Source: Axinella damicornis (taxonomy: Eukaryota > Porifera > Demospongiae > Axinellida > Axinellidae). From it: a stretch of 64,000 nucleotides of DNA. Shown here piece by piece: positions 1-11,500 of this stretch. The notes beneath the pieces were generated by a model. It had not been told where the DNA came from and made no database searches. It saw only the letters and a program-made list of their open reading frames with translations. The stretch's first letter is position 1. Every line of letters begins with the position of its first letter. Where the stretch lies: NCBI GenBank assembly GCA_963931865.1, contig OZ007515.1:1415318-1479317 (forward strand). Reading direction: 5' to 3'. The translations under genes and the position numbers were made by a program.

Positions 1-417
1 CACAGCGCTCATGGACAGCTTGCGCTTGTTCATGCAAACATCTCTCCACGGTGGTCATAGCATTACTCTGCATGCTCTACTGATCATGTGTAGAGTTTTT
101 ATTTTTAAGTGTATATGGAGCACTTCACATGCAGCTGAGAAGGCTGCGGTGATAGTACTGGAAGTGTGAATGCATGACAGTGATTAACATTTGTTGCGTT
201 CACTGATCTACAACAAAACCGTGTTCCTTTTACTTTGATCACACTGTTTTCCCAAACACTCTCGTGTCTGCATGCCGTAGGATTGAAATTGCACGCAGTA
301 CATGTTTAGCTCCACCTATAGCTACAATATATACAGCATACAACATATAGCTTATCACAACACACTCAGTGTAGTGAATTGGCTGTATTGTAATGTGAAG
401 TATAATACTGAACTTAC
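1..417. other. Unresolved left edge of the Reeler gene
   Basis: This lies downstream of the last Reeler exon I can place, so it should be intron plus possibly one more exon. A short open stretch on the minus strand at about 1-55 has no acceptor that fits the phase-2 donor at 418. I call no exon here. Confidence 0.4.
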
Positions 418-1309
418 GCAAATGTGACAGCTCCCGTACCAGTGTAGGGAGCAGTCCAGGAGACTGTCACGGAATCTTTATCACTTCGGCTGTTGTGGGT
501 TATTGCATTCTGTATGTAAAGCATTGTAACTATCAACTAATGTACATGCAAACAAGCAATTAATGGGGTAGGTTCTGAATCTATACAGAATCACATGGTC
601 AGTCGCACTTGATCGGTATTTTGTGGGTAGCATTGTGGGTGTATATATATATACAGTAGAGTATCAATGGTAGCTCCCTCAAGCACATACACTATTAATG
701 CCACATGAACTGAGTCTGGCAAGACTTCTGGATCCAGCAGGAGGGGTCACAAAGGTGCCCACATTGGGGGAGTCATCAGCTGCAAGCCTGCCCTGGATGT
801 AGAACCCCCTGAAGGTGGGACTAGTACTGTTGTCAGTAGCAGAGAGAGTCACTGCATTATAGGAGATGGATCACAAGACGGTTAAAGATGTTCATTTCTA
901 TTCTGTACACTATTACGACTAGGCTCAGTTGCTTTGAATATATCTGCGAATTTAATATAGATACTTACTTACTAGGCTATAGCTAGCTAATTCACTGGAG
1001 CTTATTTTCTCTATAAGTATTCCTCATTTCAATTCATCTGCACCTGCCACTTTCCTTAGCTCGCGAGAACTCACATTGGTATGTCCTCCTTGGCAGGTAA
1101 GAATAGCTCCCGCTCCCATCGTCAAAGACACTGAGAACAATGCTGTAAGGGTTGGTTGAAGTTTGCGGTGCAAGCGCGGCGGGATGGTTGGGAGTAGCAG
1201 TCATGCAAGCTTGCTGGGGTGCCCCGGTGGGGTAGGAATGGACAGCAGGCGCATTAGAGATGAGCAGCAGTACTCCGACCAACTGCAAGACACTCATGTT
1301 TGCAGTCAT
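418..1309 (-). CDS. Secreted Reeler-domain protein, 5' part of the gene (3 exons, continues off the left edge)
   Basis: The first three exons, in transcription order, are 1309-1075, 851-691 and 509-418. They join in phases 1 and 0 and leave in phase 2. The start is the ATG at 1309; one four codons later (1297) is equally good. A hydrophobic signal peptide (MSVLQLVGVLLLISNAPAVHS) is followed by the Reeler entry SYPTGAP..AC, then the core FRGFYIQGR, VGTF and VSWTAPYTGTGAVTF. These are hallmarks of the reelin N-terminal (Reeler) domain, found in reelin, spondin-1, ferric-chelate-reductase-like proteins and small invertebrate defence proteins. Because the C-terminus is missing I cannot tell a single-domain secreted protein from a larger Reeler-DOMON or spondin type. 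The protein should be extracellular or face the lumen. Confidence 0.75.
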
Positions 1310-1445
1310 AGATCGCTGAACTTCGTCTGCATGCATGGTTAATAAGCGCCCGATATATAGGACGTGCACGTGCAATAACTGCGGGTAAAATTAATAATCG
1401 GTTCTTCGTGCTTGAATATGCCACATCACCACACTTCGTGCAAAC

Positions 1446-1745
1446 CCACTCCCATGCTCCCTCCCCAGCCCCACCCCCACCCCCATGCTCCCTCCCCAGC
1501 CCCACCCCCATGCTCCCTCCCCAGCCCCACCCCCATGCTCCCTCCCCAGCCCCACCCCCCTGCTCCCTCCCCAGCCCCACCCCCATGCTCCCTTCCCAGC
1601 CCCACCCCCCTCCCCAGCCCCACCCCCCACCCCACCCATGCTCCCACCCCCCAATGCTCCCACCCCCCCAATGCTCCCACCCCCCCAATGCTCCCACCCC
1701 CCCCCCCCCCCCCCCCAATGCTCCCACCCCCTATGCTCCCACCCC
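1446..1745. repeat. C-rich minisatellite and poly-C tract
   Basis: A unit close to CCCCATGCTCCCTCCCCAGC repeats with small changes and grades into CCCACCCCCCAATGCT units and a run of C. It lies upstream of the Reeler start codon, outside any coding exon. Long Pro- or Gly-rich ORFs on both strands here are artefacts of the repeat. Confidence 0.85.
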
Positions 1746-1759
1746 AACCCTGGCGGTGA

Positions 1760-1812
1760 AGCTAGGGTAAGGTTAGTGTGAGGGCTCACCTCACCTTAAC
1801 CTTACCCGAGCT
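1760..1812. repeat. Imperfect inverted repeat, about 23-bp arms
   Basis: The left arm CTAGGGTAAGGTTAGTGTGA is mirrored by CTCACCTTAACCTTACCC on the right with almost no loop. It borders the C-rich minisatellite. It could be a foldback remnant or a hairpin upstream of the Reeler promoter. Confidence 0.6.
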
Positions 1813-1982
1813 AAACCTAGCCCGAATGACTTTGACACTACCTGACTCTCCTTATATACCCCGCAGAAGCCGGCCGGCTGGCAACGCGTGCGCCGCTAAC
1901 GCTCTAATTTGATTGGTTGGCATCCGCGGTAGCGTTCACATTTTGGCGGGAAACATCCTAAGCACGCGTCAACTGTGGGCAA

Positions 1983-2643
1983 TGGTGAGCGTGTTTCTGT
2001 CTCTGTCGTTTTTCTTCAGTCTTGGCCTCCCGTAGGCTCTCTGCCATTGGTGCTCTCTCTCTCTGTTGCTGCCCTTGTAGTTGACTCCGAATGGCAAGTA
2101 TGGTGTTGCTCAGACCCAACGCCACTTGGAATGTTAAAATTTGAAAAGGCTTAGCGTCTGGGAATGAGGCCGAGGTTGTTGCTGTAACAATTGGGCTTCA
2201 GACTCCATTTCTGCTACATGTAGTAGTCCATCTGGCTGAAGGTAACTGCGACCTGTCTACTAGCATTTAGAAAGTGTAGATTGTGGTGAACCTAATCCTG
2301 GGCCTCCACAGACCTCCAAGGTGAAGAGGACCTCGAGATTGAAGGATGACTTGCATGGTAAACTGTAGCCTTCACTGGCATGTACACTGTGGACGATTTG
2401 TTGCACAGGGTGCATGTGCTACATGAAATACTTGCAATGACAAGTGTGTGGTGTACAGTCAGCTTCTGTGGGTGCGGCTAGAATTTGAATTGGTGCCTGC
2501 CCAGAAATACAGTGCTGCTCCACCACATTAATTCTCACTAGAAGGATGAAGAGATGACAAATACTGCCTCCTTGGATAAAGAAGTAAAGAGAACTGTTGC
2601 TAGTTCACCGTATAAATCTCTTAGAACAATAGAATGGGAATAA
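1983..2643 (+). other. Possible small spliced gene, unidentified
   Basis: Several pieces look exonic but do not chain. An ATG at 1983 is followed at once by GTGAGC. Segment 2312-2357 sits between an acceptor and a GTAAAC donor and reads TSKVKRTSRLKDDLH. Segment 2542-2643 follows an acceptor, reads KDEEMTNTASLDKEVKRTVA and onward, and ends at TAA. The phase leaving 2357 does not match the phase entering 2542, so an exon is missing or the model is wrong. If real, it converges on the 3' end of AGXT2, whose stop is 46 bp further right. I recognise no family. Confidence 0.25.
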
Positions 2644-2688
2644 GTACAACACCAGGTCATCAATCCTACAGATTTGATTGGTTTTATT

Positions 2689-5309
2689 TTAATGGTTATT
2701 CTCATGGTCCTTGAAAGCTTTCCTCATGACAGCTATTGCAAAATGAACGTCATCTTCGTTGATGCACATTGGAGGCTTAATGCGCAGAGCCTGGAAGGGC
2801 AAGAAATGGATAAGGAAAATATTAAAAGGACAACAAAGCAGACGGTGGAGAGAAAGACAGACAGACAAACAAACAGAAAGAGGAGGAGGGAAAGCTGAGA
2901 AGGAGGAAGAGTTGAATAATGTCATGGGCTACCATCCTCTCTCCCAAACTTACAGTTCCATACAACCCTCCTTTGCCAATAAGGACTCCGTTGTCTTTGC
3001 AATTTTCCCAGATCTCACCGACCTCCGCAGCTGGCAGTGGCTCACGGGTTGCCTACAGAGAGGAAAATGTTGCCCATCATCAATCAATGACATACAGTGG
3101 CCTGGTGAGTCCACTGCTCACAACTACAGCAGTCAGTAAAGCCCGGGCCTCGGCCCTAATAATAAACACATGCAGGACGTGGGTAGAGCCCCCATATTAC
3201 TGGGGCAGTAGGTAGTACCACTGTGTTTTAAGCTAACAGTCTCCAGATTTTGACTGGAGACGAACAGTCTGTTAGGTAACTTTGATCCGTTAGGTAACTT
3301 CCAAGTCTGATGAATACAACCTGCAGCTGCCCTGATGTGCCCCACCTTGCTCTTGACAAGCTCCAACCCCAGCATGAGTCCTTTTCCACGCACATCTCCC
3401 ACCACCTCAAACTCCTCCCTCAGCTTCAGCAGTTCCTTCACAAACACTTCCCCTACCCGAGCCGAGTTTGCCTGGGTGCCTTCCTCATCTATTACCTGAT
3501 ATGTGTGTGTGTGGTGTGTGCATGTGTGTGTGTGTGGTGTGTGCATGTGCGTGTGTGTGGTGTGTGCATGTGAGTGTGTGTGGTGTGTGCATGTGCGTGT
3601 GTGTGGAAGGGGTGGTCACATCCAGTAGGATGAAAACGTGACTAATCGAGACCTTGTGATCACACTATTTGGTACAGGAGCACATGGAGGGAGCATTGTG
3701 GTAAGCCACACCCACTTCAACAGCACAAGTGCAATCATAAGTCGCATCAAACTATCGCACATGTAAATATTGCTTTTGGAAATGGGCAATGAGTGGCAAA
3801 AATGGGGCATGGCAAAAATGGGGCATGGCAAACAAACAAAGAGGGGTGGCAAAGCTAGTTTGCTTCTAAGGATAGGGGGGCAACACCCCCCCCCCTCCCC
3901 CCCCGAAGAACTGATGTGAACCGTCATAATCATTGGCCAGTAACAAACACACTGGCCTTGTCTGAGGTCTGAGGCCACACGCATACCAAACTTCATCTTT
4001 GCTAAAGGGGGAATCCTCTATAATGATTCAATCTACGCAAAAAATAGAGTTAGTGCTACGTGAGGATGATATTTGGATCATATGTATCAAATCAGTACCC
4101 CACAAGAGGATATTGTAATCACTAGAGCGACCACGCTGTGGTTTAGTCAGTGTGTGTGAGGATGTGTGTGTGACCAGGCTGTGGTTTAGTCAGTGTGTGT
4201 GTTGTGATGGCTAGCTAGCAAAGTAAACATGACCTTAAATGGAACGTCATAACAATGTTGTTTACAATATGCCTCAGACATTGTAGTTGTGCTATAGTAT
4301 GCTCACGTTTTGGTTAACCTAAACACATCAGATTCGATATCAACCAACCCACTTCAGGCCTTACCAAAAGGTGTTAACTAAAACAGCACCTCTACTCCAT
4401 AACTCTTGCACTGCATATGTTACCCAAAGGATGACAAATCTAGAATCAATGCTCCACAGCTCACATCTAGCACAGCTGAGCCGACAGCACACGCTAACGG
4501 GTTCCCTCCGTACGTGTTGAAGTGTAGAGATGTCCCCATGCACTTGGCAATCTCTGCAGAGAGAATTAATGGTGAACGGTTTATGTCTCATGACTATACA
4601 CTCCGCAAAACACACCAAATTGACATACAAGTGATACATCATCAAGTCATGGAACCATAGCAGGTATGCATGGTACGCTCTGATAGGGTCACTCTGTGTG
4701 GCAGCCCCCTCCCTATGAAGGTCAGCTTGTTGGGTCCCAATGAGACCTCTGTAGTACAGCCCTACTAGCCTCGTTCCCAGGCTCCTCCCCAGCTTTGTAC
4801 TGTATGCGACAAAAGCTGGGAGGAGATTGGGAACGAGGCTACAGCCCTAACTAGGTCCATGCCCGGCCCCACCTCCTTTATTGCAGCCTAAAAGACATTG
4901 GCCCAAGGTAACCACAGTATAGTGGTTCCTCTGTACTATTCAGTCAAAACTTGGAGCTGGATTTAATATACGGCCATTGCATGTGCAGTATACATCAAAT
5001 GTGACTTGGTACATGAATAATGGATTGTGAAGCCGGATTCTATACCTGGTGTAGTCACCACTGCTGCAAGAGGGAAGCCATTTCCAATGCCCTTTGCCAT
5101 GGTAACTGCAATGGAGACAAGTGACCGGTGGTGAAAATCCTGCGATATGTCAGAGCATTATGCTGGCTGGGAGGTTCAATGCAAAAGTGACAGAAATGGC
5201 TACCAATGTCAGGAGTTGCTTCTTGCGATTCGAACCCCCAGTAATGGCTGCCAAGGCGTCCAAAACCAGTCTGGACCTGCAGCAGTTGGTGGTGGTGGTG
5301 TGTGTGTGT

Positions 5310-5340
<31 letters not shown>

Positions 5341-8300
5341 GGGGGCTCATCCTGGTCCATCTCCACCTCCATATAAGGGATGGAGTTTGAGCAAAAGTAT
5401 ACAGATGCTAACAGTAACAGTGAACACAGTCAGTAACCACTTCATAGCAATAACTCATTCTGGACAAGTAACAAGTTCAAGGTGTAGGGACGGTGGGTGT
5501 GGTCTGTCCATCACCTACCTCATCTGCGATGCAGACTCCGCCCCTCTCTCTCACAGCCTGGAAGGCATTCTTGAGGAACCCCTTTGGAAGTTGAACAGCA
5601 CCTCCAACTCCCTGTGAGGGGAGGGGGTATAAGGAGAGTGGGTGGAGAAATTAAAAGTGGTTGTTAAAACAGTAAGAAGTTTGTCTATCGGTGTAGTCAT
5701 CCATTTATCTGTCCGTCCATTTTCACTTGTCTATCTGTCTGTCTGTTCATCCGTCCGTCCATCTGTTGCCTGTCCATCTGTCTGTCAATCCTTCTGTTCA
5801 TTTGTCTGCCTGGCCATCTGTCTGCAGCTGTGGTGGCAATTAACACAATACAGTACACGTGCCTGTATAGGCTCAGCAAAGAAGGCTGCAACCCTCTTGG
5901 GACAGCTGTGATTGAGAACGTCTTTCAGCTGCTCAACGTACATGTCTGATGCTTGGCAGCAACCTGTGTGGTTAATGGAGGGAGGGAGGGAGGGAGGGAG
6001 GGAGGGAGGGAGGGAGGGAGGGAGGGAGGGAGGGAGGGAGGGAGGGAGGGAGGGAGGGGGGAGGGAGGGAGGGGGGAGGGAGGGAGGGAGGGAGGGAGGG
6101 AGGGAGGGAGGGAGGGAGGGAGGGAGGGAGGGGGGAGGGAGGGAGGGGGGAGGGAGGGAGGGAGGGAGGGAGGGAGGGAGGGAGGGAGGGAGGGATGGAT
6201 GAGGGAGGGTCGGAGGGAGGGAGGGAGGGAGGGAGGGAGGGAGGGAGGGAGGGAGGGAGGGATGGATGAGGGAGGGTCGGAGGGAGGGAGGGAGGGAGAG
6301 TGGGAGGGAGGGAGGGGGAGGGAGAGAGAGAGGGAGGGAGGGCTGTATATACTCTCTCTGACACATTACAAGACCAACAGCCAGCTGCTTCTCACCTGCT
6401 GGACAGCTGCACTCCCTCAGTGGCTGAGCGAGAGAGTCCCGGCAGTGTGACCCTCCCCATGGACCTCGGTACACATCTGGGTTCATGGTCTGGGGAAGTG
6501 TGACGGTGTGTGTGTGAGTGTGCATGTGGGGATGAAGTCACGTGTAGCACGCACACTCTCATACTAACTAACAACACACATGATGGATGCCGAATGCGTA
6601 GGGGATCTGGTAGTTCCACGAGCTGAGTGCAGTGAGCCCGGTGATGTAGGGACTGGCACCATGATAGGCATTCCTGTACAAGAAGTGGAACTCAATATTG
6701 ACTTGAACTCAATATTGACTTGGAAAAAGTTGTCTCAATTTCCAAACGCTTCAAGTGTAGTTGCTCTTGTACAGTAGTCATTGTAGCACTTATTACCTCA
6801 TAGAGATGACATCAAATGCTCCCGTGTAGAGCCTAGCCATAAACATTGCCAGGTCATTAGCCTCAGAGCCACTGTTTGTGAAGTACACCACCTAGCGAGA
6901 GGTAGAGGTCCATGTTAATACCACACCCTGGAAACTAAAGGTGAAACAAAGAGAAAAGAAGCTGGACTGACCTTCAGGTCTCCTGGTAGCTTCGCAGTGA
7001 GCTTCTTTGCATATTCATGTATGCCAGGATGCATGTAAATGTTGGTTGTGTGCCACAGCTTATCCACCTGCTCCTTGAGGCGGGCATTCACCTTTCTGGA
7101 ATAAAGGGAGGGAGGGAGGGAGGGAGGGAGGGAGGGGAGGGGAGGAAGGATTAAGTAGGAGTGTGCATGTGCTGCTCCTAAGTTGCTTAACTACACTATC
7201 AGTGATCATTCCACTCACGGGTGGCAGTGCCCGACACCAACAGTCACAATCCCAGCAAAGAGATCAAGGTACCGCTTCCCCGTGTTGTCATAGAGATACT
7301 GCATGTACCCCTGTTAAAACACAAAGCATGGAACTAGTATCAGCTCTGGCATGCAGATTGCAGTGGGAAGCCAAACTGTTGAGAACAAGGAGGACAAGGA
7401 GAGTGTGGTAAGATGAAGCAGGAAAGAGCAGAAGGGGAGGAGAGGGGAAGAGTGGACAGCAGAAGGGATGAGAGGTTATGGGATGGGGAAGGGAGAAAAA
7501 AGGGTGTTGGTCTTACCTGGTGGATCAGCACTGGTTTGCTGTAGTAAGTCACAATGCCAGGGTTGAGGTTTGCCTTCCGAACATCCCGAGTATCCTCATA
7601 TGACATCCCCTAATATGGTGTGTATATGGGAAGGGGTATAACACTATCAACCATCCCCTAAGAAAAAATCTGCTACTGTTTGAATTGACAATCTCATGCC
7701 CAGCCAGAAAAAGGTTGGAGTATCCTTGGGCCTTGTCAACAAAGAAGCCTCAGAGTGTTAATTAACAATCTGATTTTGAGGGTTTGTAGCACGGTTACAG
7801 GAAAGAGATCTATAGAGGCACATTACATGTTGTGCATTATATGCTCGCAGACCAGCTGCATTTTTCTTTATTTCCGGTGGGAGGAGCGAGAGGGAGAGGG
7901 AAAATTTTTATGGAGTGTTTTTCCTGTCCACTCTATAAAATAATAGTCGCTGCTCGGGGAATAGTCTCATTCCCAGGCACTCAGTAATTGGGTCTCATTC
8001 CCAGGCACTCGGTAATTGGGTTACCAATTACCGAGCACCTGGGAACGAGGCTACTCGGGGGATATCTGGAACCATGCATCTTGGTGGTGGGCAATGTATC
8101 ACATTAAAGGGGGAACATCCCGTCCTGCAAAATTGCATTCACAAGCCCTCACAGTGTACGGCTGAGGCTTGAAGTCACATGGGGGCATCTCTGGAATATC
8201 AGCGTCTGAGAAAGAGAAAGAACAATAACACAGGCCGGCCGGGCTCATGAGGACCTGAGACTAGGACCACTGGCCTACCTGCACTGCTGGAGGCATGTTT

Positions 8301-8387
8301 CCAAAGGGCTGGTCTGGAGGCACAGCCAGTGAGAGGCTTGCACCAGCTCCTGGCAGCCAGAAACATCAGGGTTCGATGCACTGCCAT
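2689..8387 (-). CDS. AGXT2: Alanine--glyoxylate aminotransferase 2, mitochondrial (16 exons, 506 aa)
   Basis: This is a class III, PLP-dependent aminotransferase that transfers the amino group of alanine to glyoxylate and, in vertebrates, also uses beta-aminoisobutyrate and dimethylarginine in mitochondria. Exons: 8387-8279, 8205-8153, 7609-7517, 7310-7219, 7095-6972, 6891-6797, 6673-6580, 6489-6396, 5963-5863, 5611-5519, 5276-5204, 5105-5046, 4553-4465, 3495-3346, 3052-2954, 2790-2689. Phases agree throughout; the total of 506 residues compares with 514 in human. Diagnostic stretches include [81 protein letters not shown] (PLP lysine in AKG), [13 protein letters not shown] and [11 protein letters not shown]. 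The basic, Ser/Ala-rich N-terminus fits a mitochondrial presequence. The intron after exon 9 begins GC (CAG|GCACGT). Several introns carry large microsatellites. Confidence 0.97.
3501..3605. repeat. (TG)n-type repeat in an AGXT2 intron
   Basis: TG-rich repeat of the form GTGTGTGTGGTGTGTGCATG. On the AGXT2 sense strand it is CA-rich and ends a few bases before the acceptor of the exon starting at 3495. Confidence 0.9.
4766..4841. repeat. Foldback element (TAGCCTCGTTCCCAGG family), AGXT2 intron
   Basis: Starts TAGCCTCGTTCCCAGGCT and ends GGGAACGAGGCTA. The arms extend inward (CCTCCCCAGCTTTGT / ACAAAAGCTGGGAGGA), making an almost complete hairpin of about 76 bp. Confidence 0.85.
5292..5346. repeat. 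Compound (TG)n(G)n repeat
   Basis: On the AGXT2 sense strand this reads (C)n(CA)n and lies about 16 bp upstream of the acceptor for the exon starting at 5276. The same compound recurs next to CHMP4 exons. Confidence 0.95.
5640..5830. repeat. Degenerate TCTGTC/TCCATC repeat
   Basis: Runs of CCATTTATCTGTCCGTC, TCTGTCTGTC and similar units fill most of the AGXT2 intron between the exons ending at 5863 and starting at 5611. Confidence 0.7.
5979..6345. repeat. Long (GGGA)n microsatellite
   Basis: About 365 bp of GGGA units with a few GGGGGGA and GATGGATGAGGGAGGGTCGG interruptions. On the AGXT2 sense strand it is (TCCC)n, just upstream of the acceptor at 5963. The G-rich strand could form quadruplexes. 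Confidence 0.97.
7104..7148. repeat. Short (GGGA)n microsatellite
   Basis: Starts about 8 bp upstream, in the AGXT2 sense, of the acceptor for the exon beginning at 7095, so it forms that acceptor's extended pyrimidine tract. Confidence 0.9.
7962..8053. repeat. Foldback element with duplicated left arm
   Basis: Begins TAGTCTCATTCCCAGGCAC, repeats GGTCTCATTCCCAGGCAC, then folds back through ACCAATTACCGAGCACCTGGGAACGAGGCTA. The left arm is present twice, as if one side of the hairpin had been copied. Confidence 0.8.
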
Positions 8388-8525
8388 AATCTACGTTCCA
8401 GCTTGAGACGTGACCTGATTTCACCTCAGGTCATCCAAGGATAATTAAAACGCATCCCAGACCGTTAGTACAGTGGGCGGGGCATGGGCGTGTATGCAGA
8501 TAGGTGGGCGGAGTCGCTAATCGCC
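8388..8525. promoter_or_regulatory. Compact bidirectional promoter between AGXT2 and ENTR1
   Basis: Only 138 bp separate the divergent start codons at 8387 and 8526. It must hold both 5' UTRs and both transcription starts. I see no clear TATA box; it contains GGGCGGGGC and GGGCGGAG, GC-box-like sites. Confidence 0.6.
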
Positions 8526-11500
8526 ATGTCGACGTCGACAGAGCTGGAGGGAGAAGGAATCGCACAGCAGCCTGGTACCTCTGCGAACCCGTTCTCCTTC
8601 AAGAGCTTTCTCAGCAAGCGGGCAAGTGGAGGCGAAGATGGGGCGATAGGGAAGAAGGGGGTCCGCAAAAAGAACCAGGGAGGGGGGAAGAAGGCAAAGA
8701 AGGAATCTGTTCCGGAGGAAAGCCTTCCCTTTCCGGAACTGGAGGATACGGGTAGGCTAGGGCGTGGCATGTACCTGTGGAAGATTTCAGCATGCATGCA
8801 CTGGACACGAAAGTTGATAGCATATTCTGCTTGATCAGCAGTTTTCTATATACTACTACCTAGGCTTGCATGTTCCCAGGCCTTCCATGGTCTGCTATGC
8901 ATGGGAAGGTCGGGTGCATTCTTGGTCTTGCAGGCCAGCCTCTCGCCACACCCACTAAGCCTCCCCGTAGTGGGTGTGGTTCAGGTTCAGGTTCATTTTG
9001 ATTTGATAACCCAGGAATGCCGCATCTCCAATGCAGAAGGTTTTCATGGTGAGAGACTGGCCCGCAAGACTATCACATGGGTGATGTCAATGTACGTACC
9101 TAGGTAGATTGGGAGGAGGAGGGGGGTAGTCGTCTCGTTCCCAGACCATAAAAATGGCAGACTAGAGGAGGGAGGGTCCTGGCCAGTATGTTTTGTGCAG
9201 TGACCCGCCCACAGTGTCCCGGAAATGAGTGGTATCTGTACTGCCTTGTGAAAGTCCCTGTGTTGGAGTGCACCCTGTATCCCACGTATGATATTCACTG
9301 GTGAATAAGGACCCTTGGGGAATATTGTACCCCCATGCCCAACCGCTGGATGCTGTATCCCACGTATGATATTCACTAGTGAACCCCCCTGGGGAATATT
9401 GTACCCCCATGCCCAACCGCTGGATGCTGTATCCCACGTATGATATTCACTAGTGAACCCCCCTGGGGAATATTGTACCCCCATGCCCAACCGCTGGATG
9501 CTGTATCCCATGTTAAACTCACTCGGGAATAACTGCATGTATATGAAATTACATCACTGTAAATAATAATAGTACAGTCGTGCCAACTAAACGAATTGTT
9601 ACACTTACAGTTGTCATAGTATAGGACAGAGTCTTTCTTGTGAACTTGTTTCGGTACCTCCATGACTGTGCCTATTAGCTACTGTGTGCTATGATGTCAC
9701 TGTTAAGGTTGTTCAGAGCCACTGGCTGAGGGTCATCCAGTCTGACAGAGATGTATCATTCACTGAGCGTGTGACGTGCTGCATATATTCAGTTGTGGTC
9801 ACATGACAGGGTGTTACTTGCTAGGTCACATGACAGGGTGTTACTTGCTAGGTGGTGTCGCTTGGTAGGTCATAGGTATCACTTGCTAGGTCACATGACG
9901 GGTACCGTATCACTTGTTAAGTTGCTAGGTCACGTGACATGAGGTATGTTTGTGCCAAAATTGGCACATTTTGGAAACCATTTTCTGCCAATCACGGCTC
10001 ATTCTCATTTTGACATGCCAATTTAACCTAAATTAGCAGAAACATCACTCCTGTTCTATAGGGTGGCCGACGTAACATTTCTAATGAACCAATGTATACT
10101 GGGAATGGACTTGGAAGAGAATGTTGCATTAAGTATGGGTACATGAATGAGATATGAAGCTGGGAATCGCGCCATTGTGGTCAGCGTAAAAAGAGCTTTC
10201 TAATGATGTCCTTAAACTGATTTTTAATTTCGGTCACATTTTTGTCAAAAATCACACTCAACCAAAGGCTATAATCCATGGTTTTTCATGATTTTGGGTC
10301 AAAATTCAACCTACAGCAAAATGGACATCCCTGGAATGCTCCATTCATGCTGATCACAATGGTGCAAATCCCAGCTTCATATCTCATTCCTAGCCCAAGA
10401 TACCCAGCATATTATAACTGAATATATGGCCTCGTTCCCAGGCCTTCTACACCACCAGTTTTTGCTCGCTTGCAGTATATTTTGCATACTGGAAACAATA
10501 TTAAAAAAACTGGAGGTGTAGAAGGCCTGGGAACGAGGCTATGCTTGCCCCCAGGACGCCCTCCACTCCTAGTGTACCTGTAGCAAGCAGGACAAGACTT
10601 CATCTTTGCTGTATCCTTGGTGTGCTGTCGCTCACCAGGAGTGCTGTCGCTCACCAGGAGTGCTGTCGCTCACCAGGAGTGCTGTCGCTCACCAGGAGTG
10701 CTGTCGCTCACCAGGAGTGCTGTTGCTCACCAGGAGTGCTGTCGCTCACCAGGAGTGCTGTCGCTCACCAGGAGTGTTGTTTCTGCCAATTTTGGTTTGT
10801 TATTCCATTTTGACAGAAATGGCACATCATCGGTCACCCTACAGAACAGGACTGCTGTTTCTGCCGATTTTGGCTTAGTTGATGTGCCAAAATGGGTAGC
10901 AAATGGTTTCTAAAATGTGCCAGTTTTGGCATGTGAACATACCTGCGTGACGGGGTACAGAGATTTATCTGCCTGACTTGTTGCATTGATAGCAGAGCTT
11001 ATACTACTGTCCACTTCAGGTACGACTAAGGCCAAAGAAAATCCTTTCTCATTTCGAAAGTTTGTCGCCAGAAAAGAGAAGCAGAAAGACCAGGTATGAA
11101 TTGACGATTAGCAAATCCTCTTGTTATTTGTTGACACTCCCTTACCCCTTCCCACCTGCCCTCCCACCTCCCCTCCCCCTCCACCTCCAACCTCCCCTCC
11201 CACCTCCCTTCCCACCTCCCTTCCCACCTCCCACCTCCCACCCCCCCTCCTGCCTCCCCCCTCCCACCTCCCACTTCCCCCTTCCCCCTCTCCTTCCCCC
11301 TCCCTTCCCCCCTCCCTTCCGCCCTCCCTTCCGCCCTCTCCCCCTTCTCACCCCTTGCATCTTAGAGTAGTTCAACTTTGCTTGGCAGTGAAGACTCCAG
11401 CAGCGATTCATCAGAAAATGAGGACCTTGTGACGTTACCCCACCCCCTGGGCGGAGACAATGCCCCCGAACCATTGCTGACAATTGGTGCATCAAAACCG

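Larger units (their letters stand above)
9943..10942. mobile_element. Nested-palindrome element, copy A (about 1.0 kb)
   Basis: The ends are inverted repeats of about 170 bp: the left reads GTGCCAAAATTGGCACATTT and onward to CACTCCTGTTCTATAGGGTG; the right end mirrors it. A second inverted repeat inside (GATATGAAGCTGGGAAT near 10153 and ATTCCCAGC-like CCCAGCTTCATATCTCATTC near 10370) flanks a core with GGGTCAAAATTCAACC. No coding capacity is seen. It also holds a foldback element at 10427-10541 and a minisatellite at 10616-10780. Confidence 0.75.

Noticed and set aside
1254..1789. Pro-, Gly- and Trp-rich ORFs on both strands
   Set aside because: Translations of the C-rich minisatellite, with no supporting splice sites or conservation.
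5785..6525. 246-codon Pro/Leu/Ser ORF
   Set aside because: Only its ends (AGXT2 exons 8 and 9) are coding; the middle is an intronic (TCCC)n repeat.
9276..9527. Telomere-like or centromeric satellite
   Set aside because: Only three and a half copies of a non-telomeric unit inside an intron.
10616..10780. CRISPR-like repeat array
   Set aside because: Units are directly tandem with no spacers, in an animal genome. The same holds for 12172-12330 and 44626-45596.
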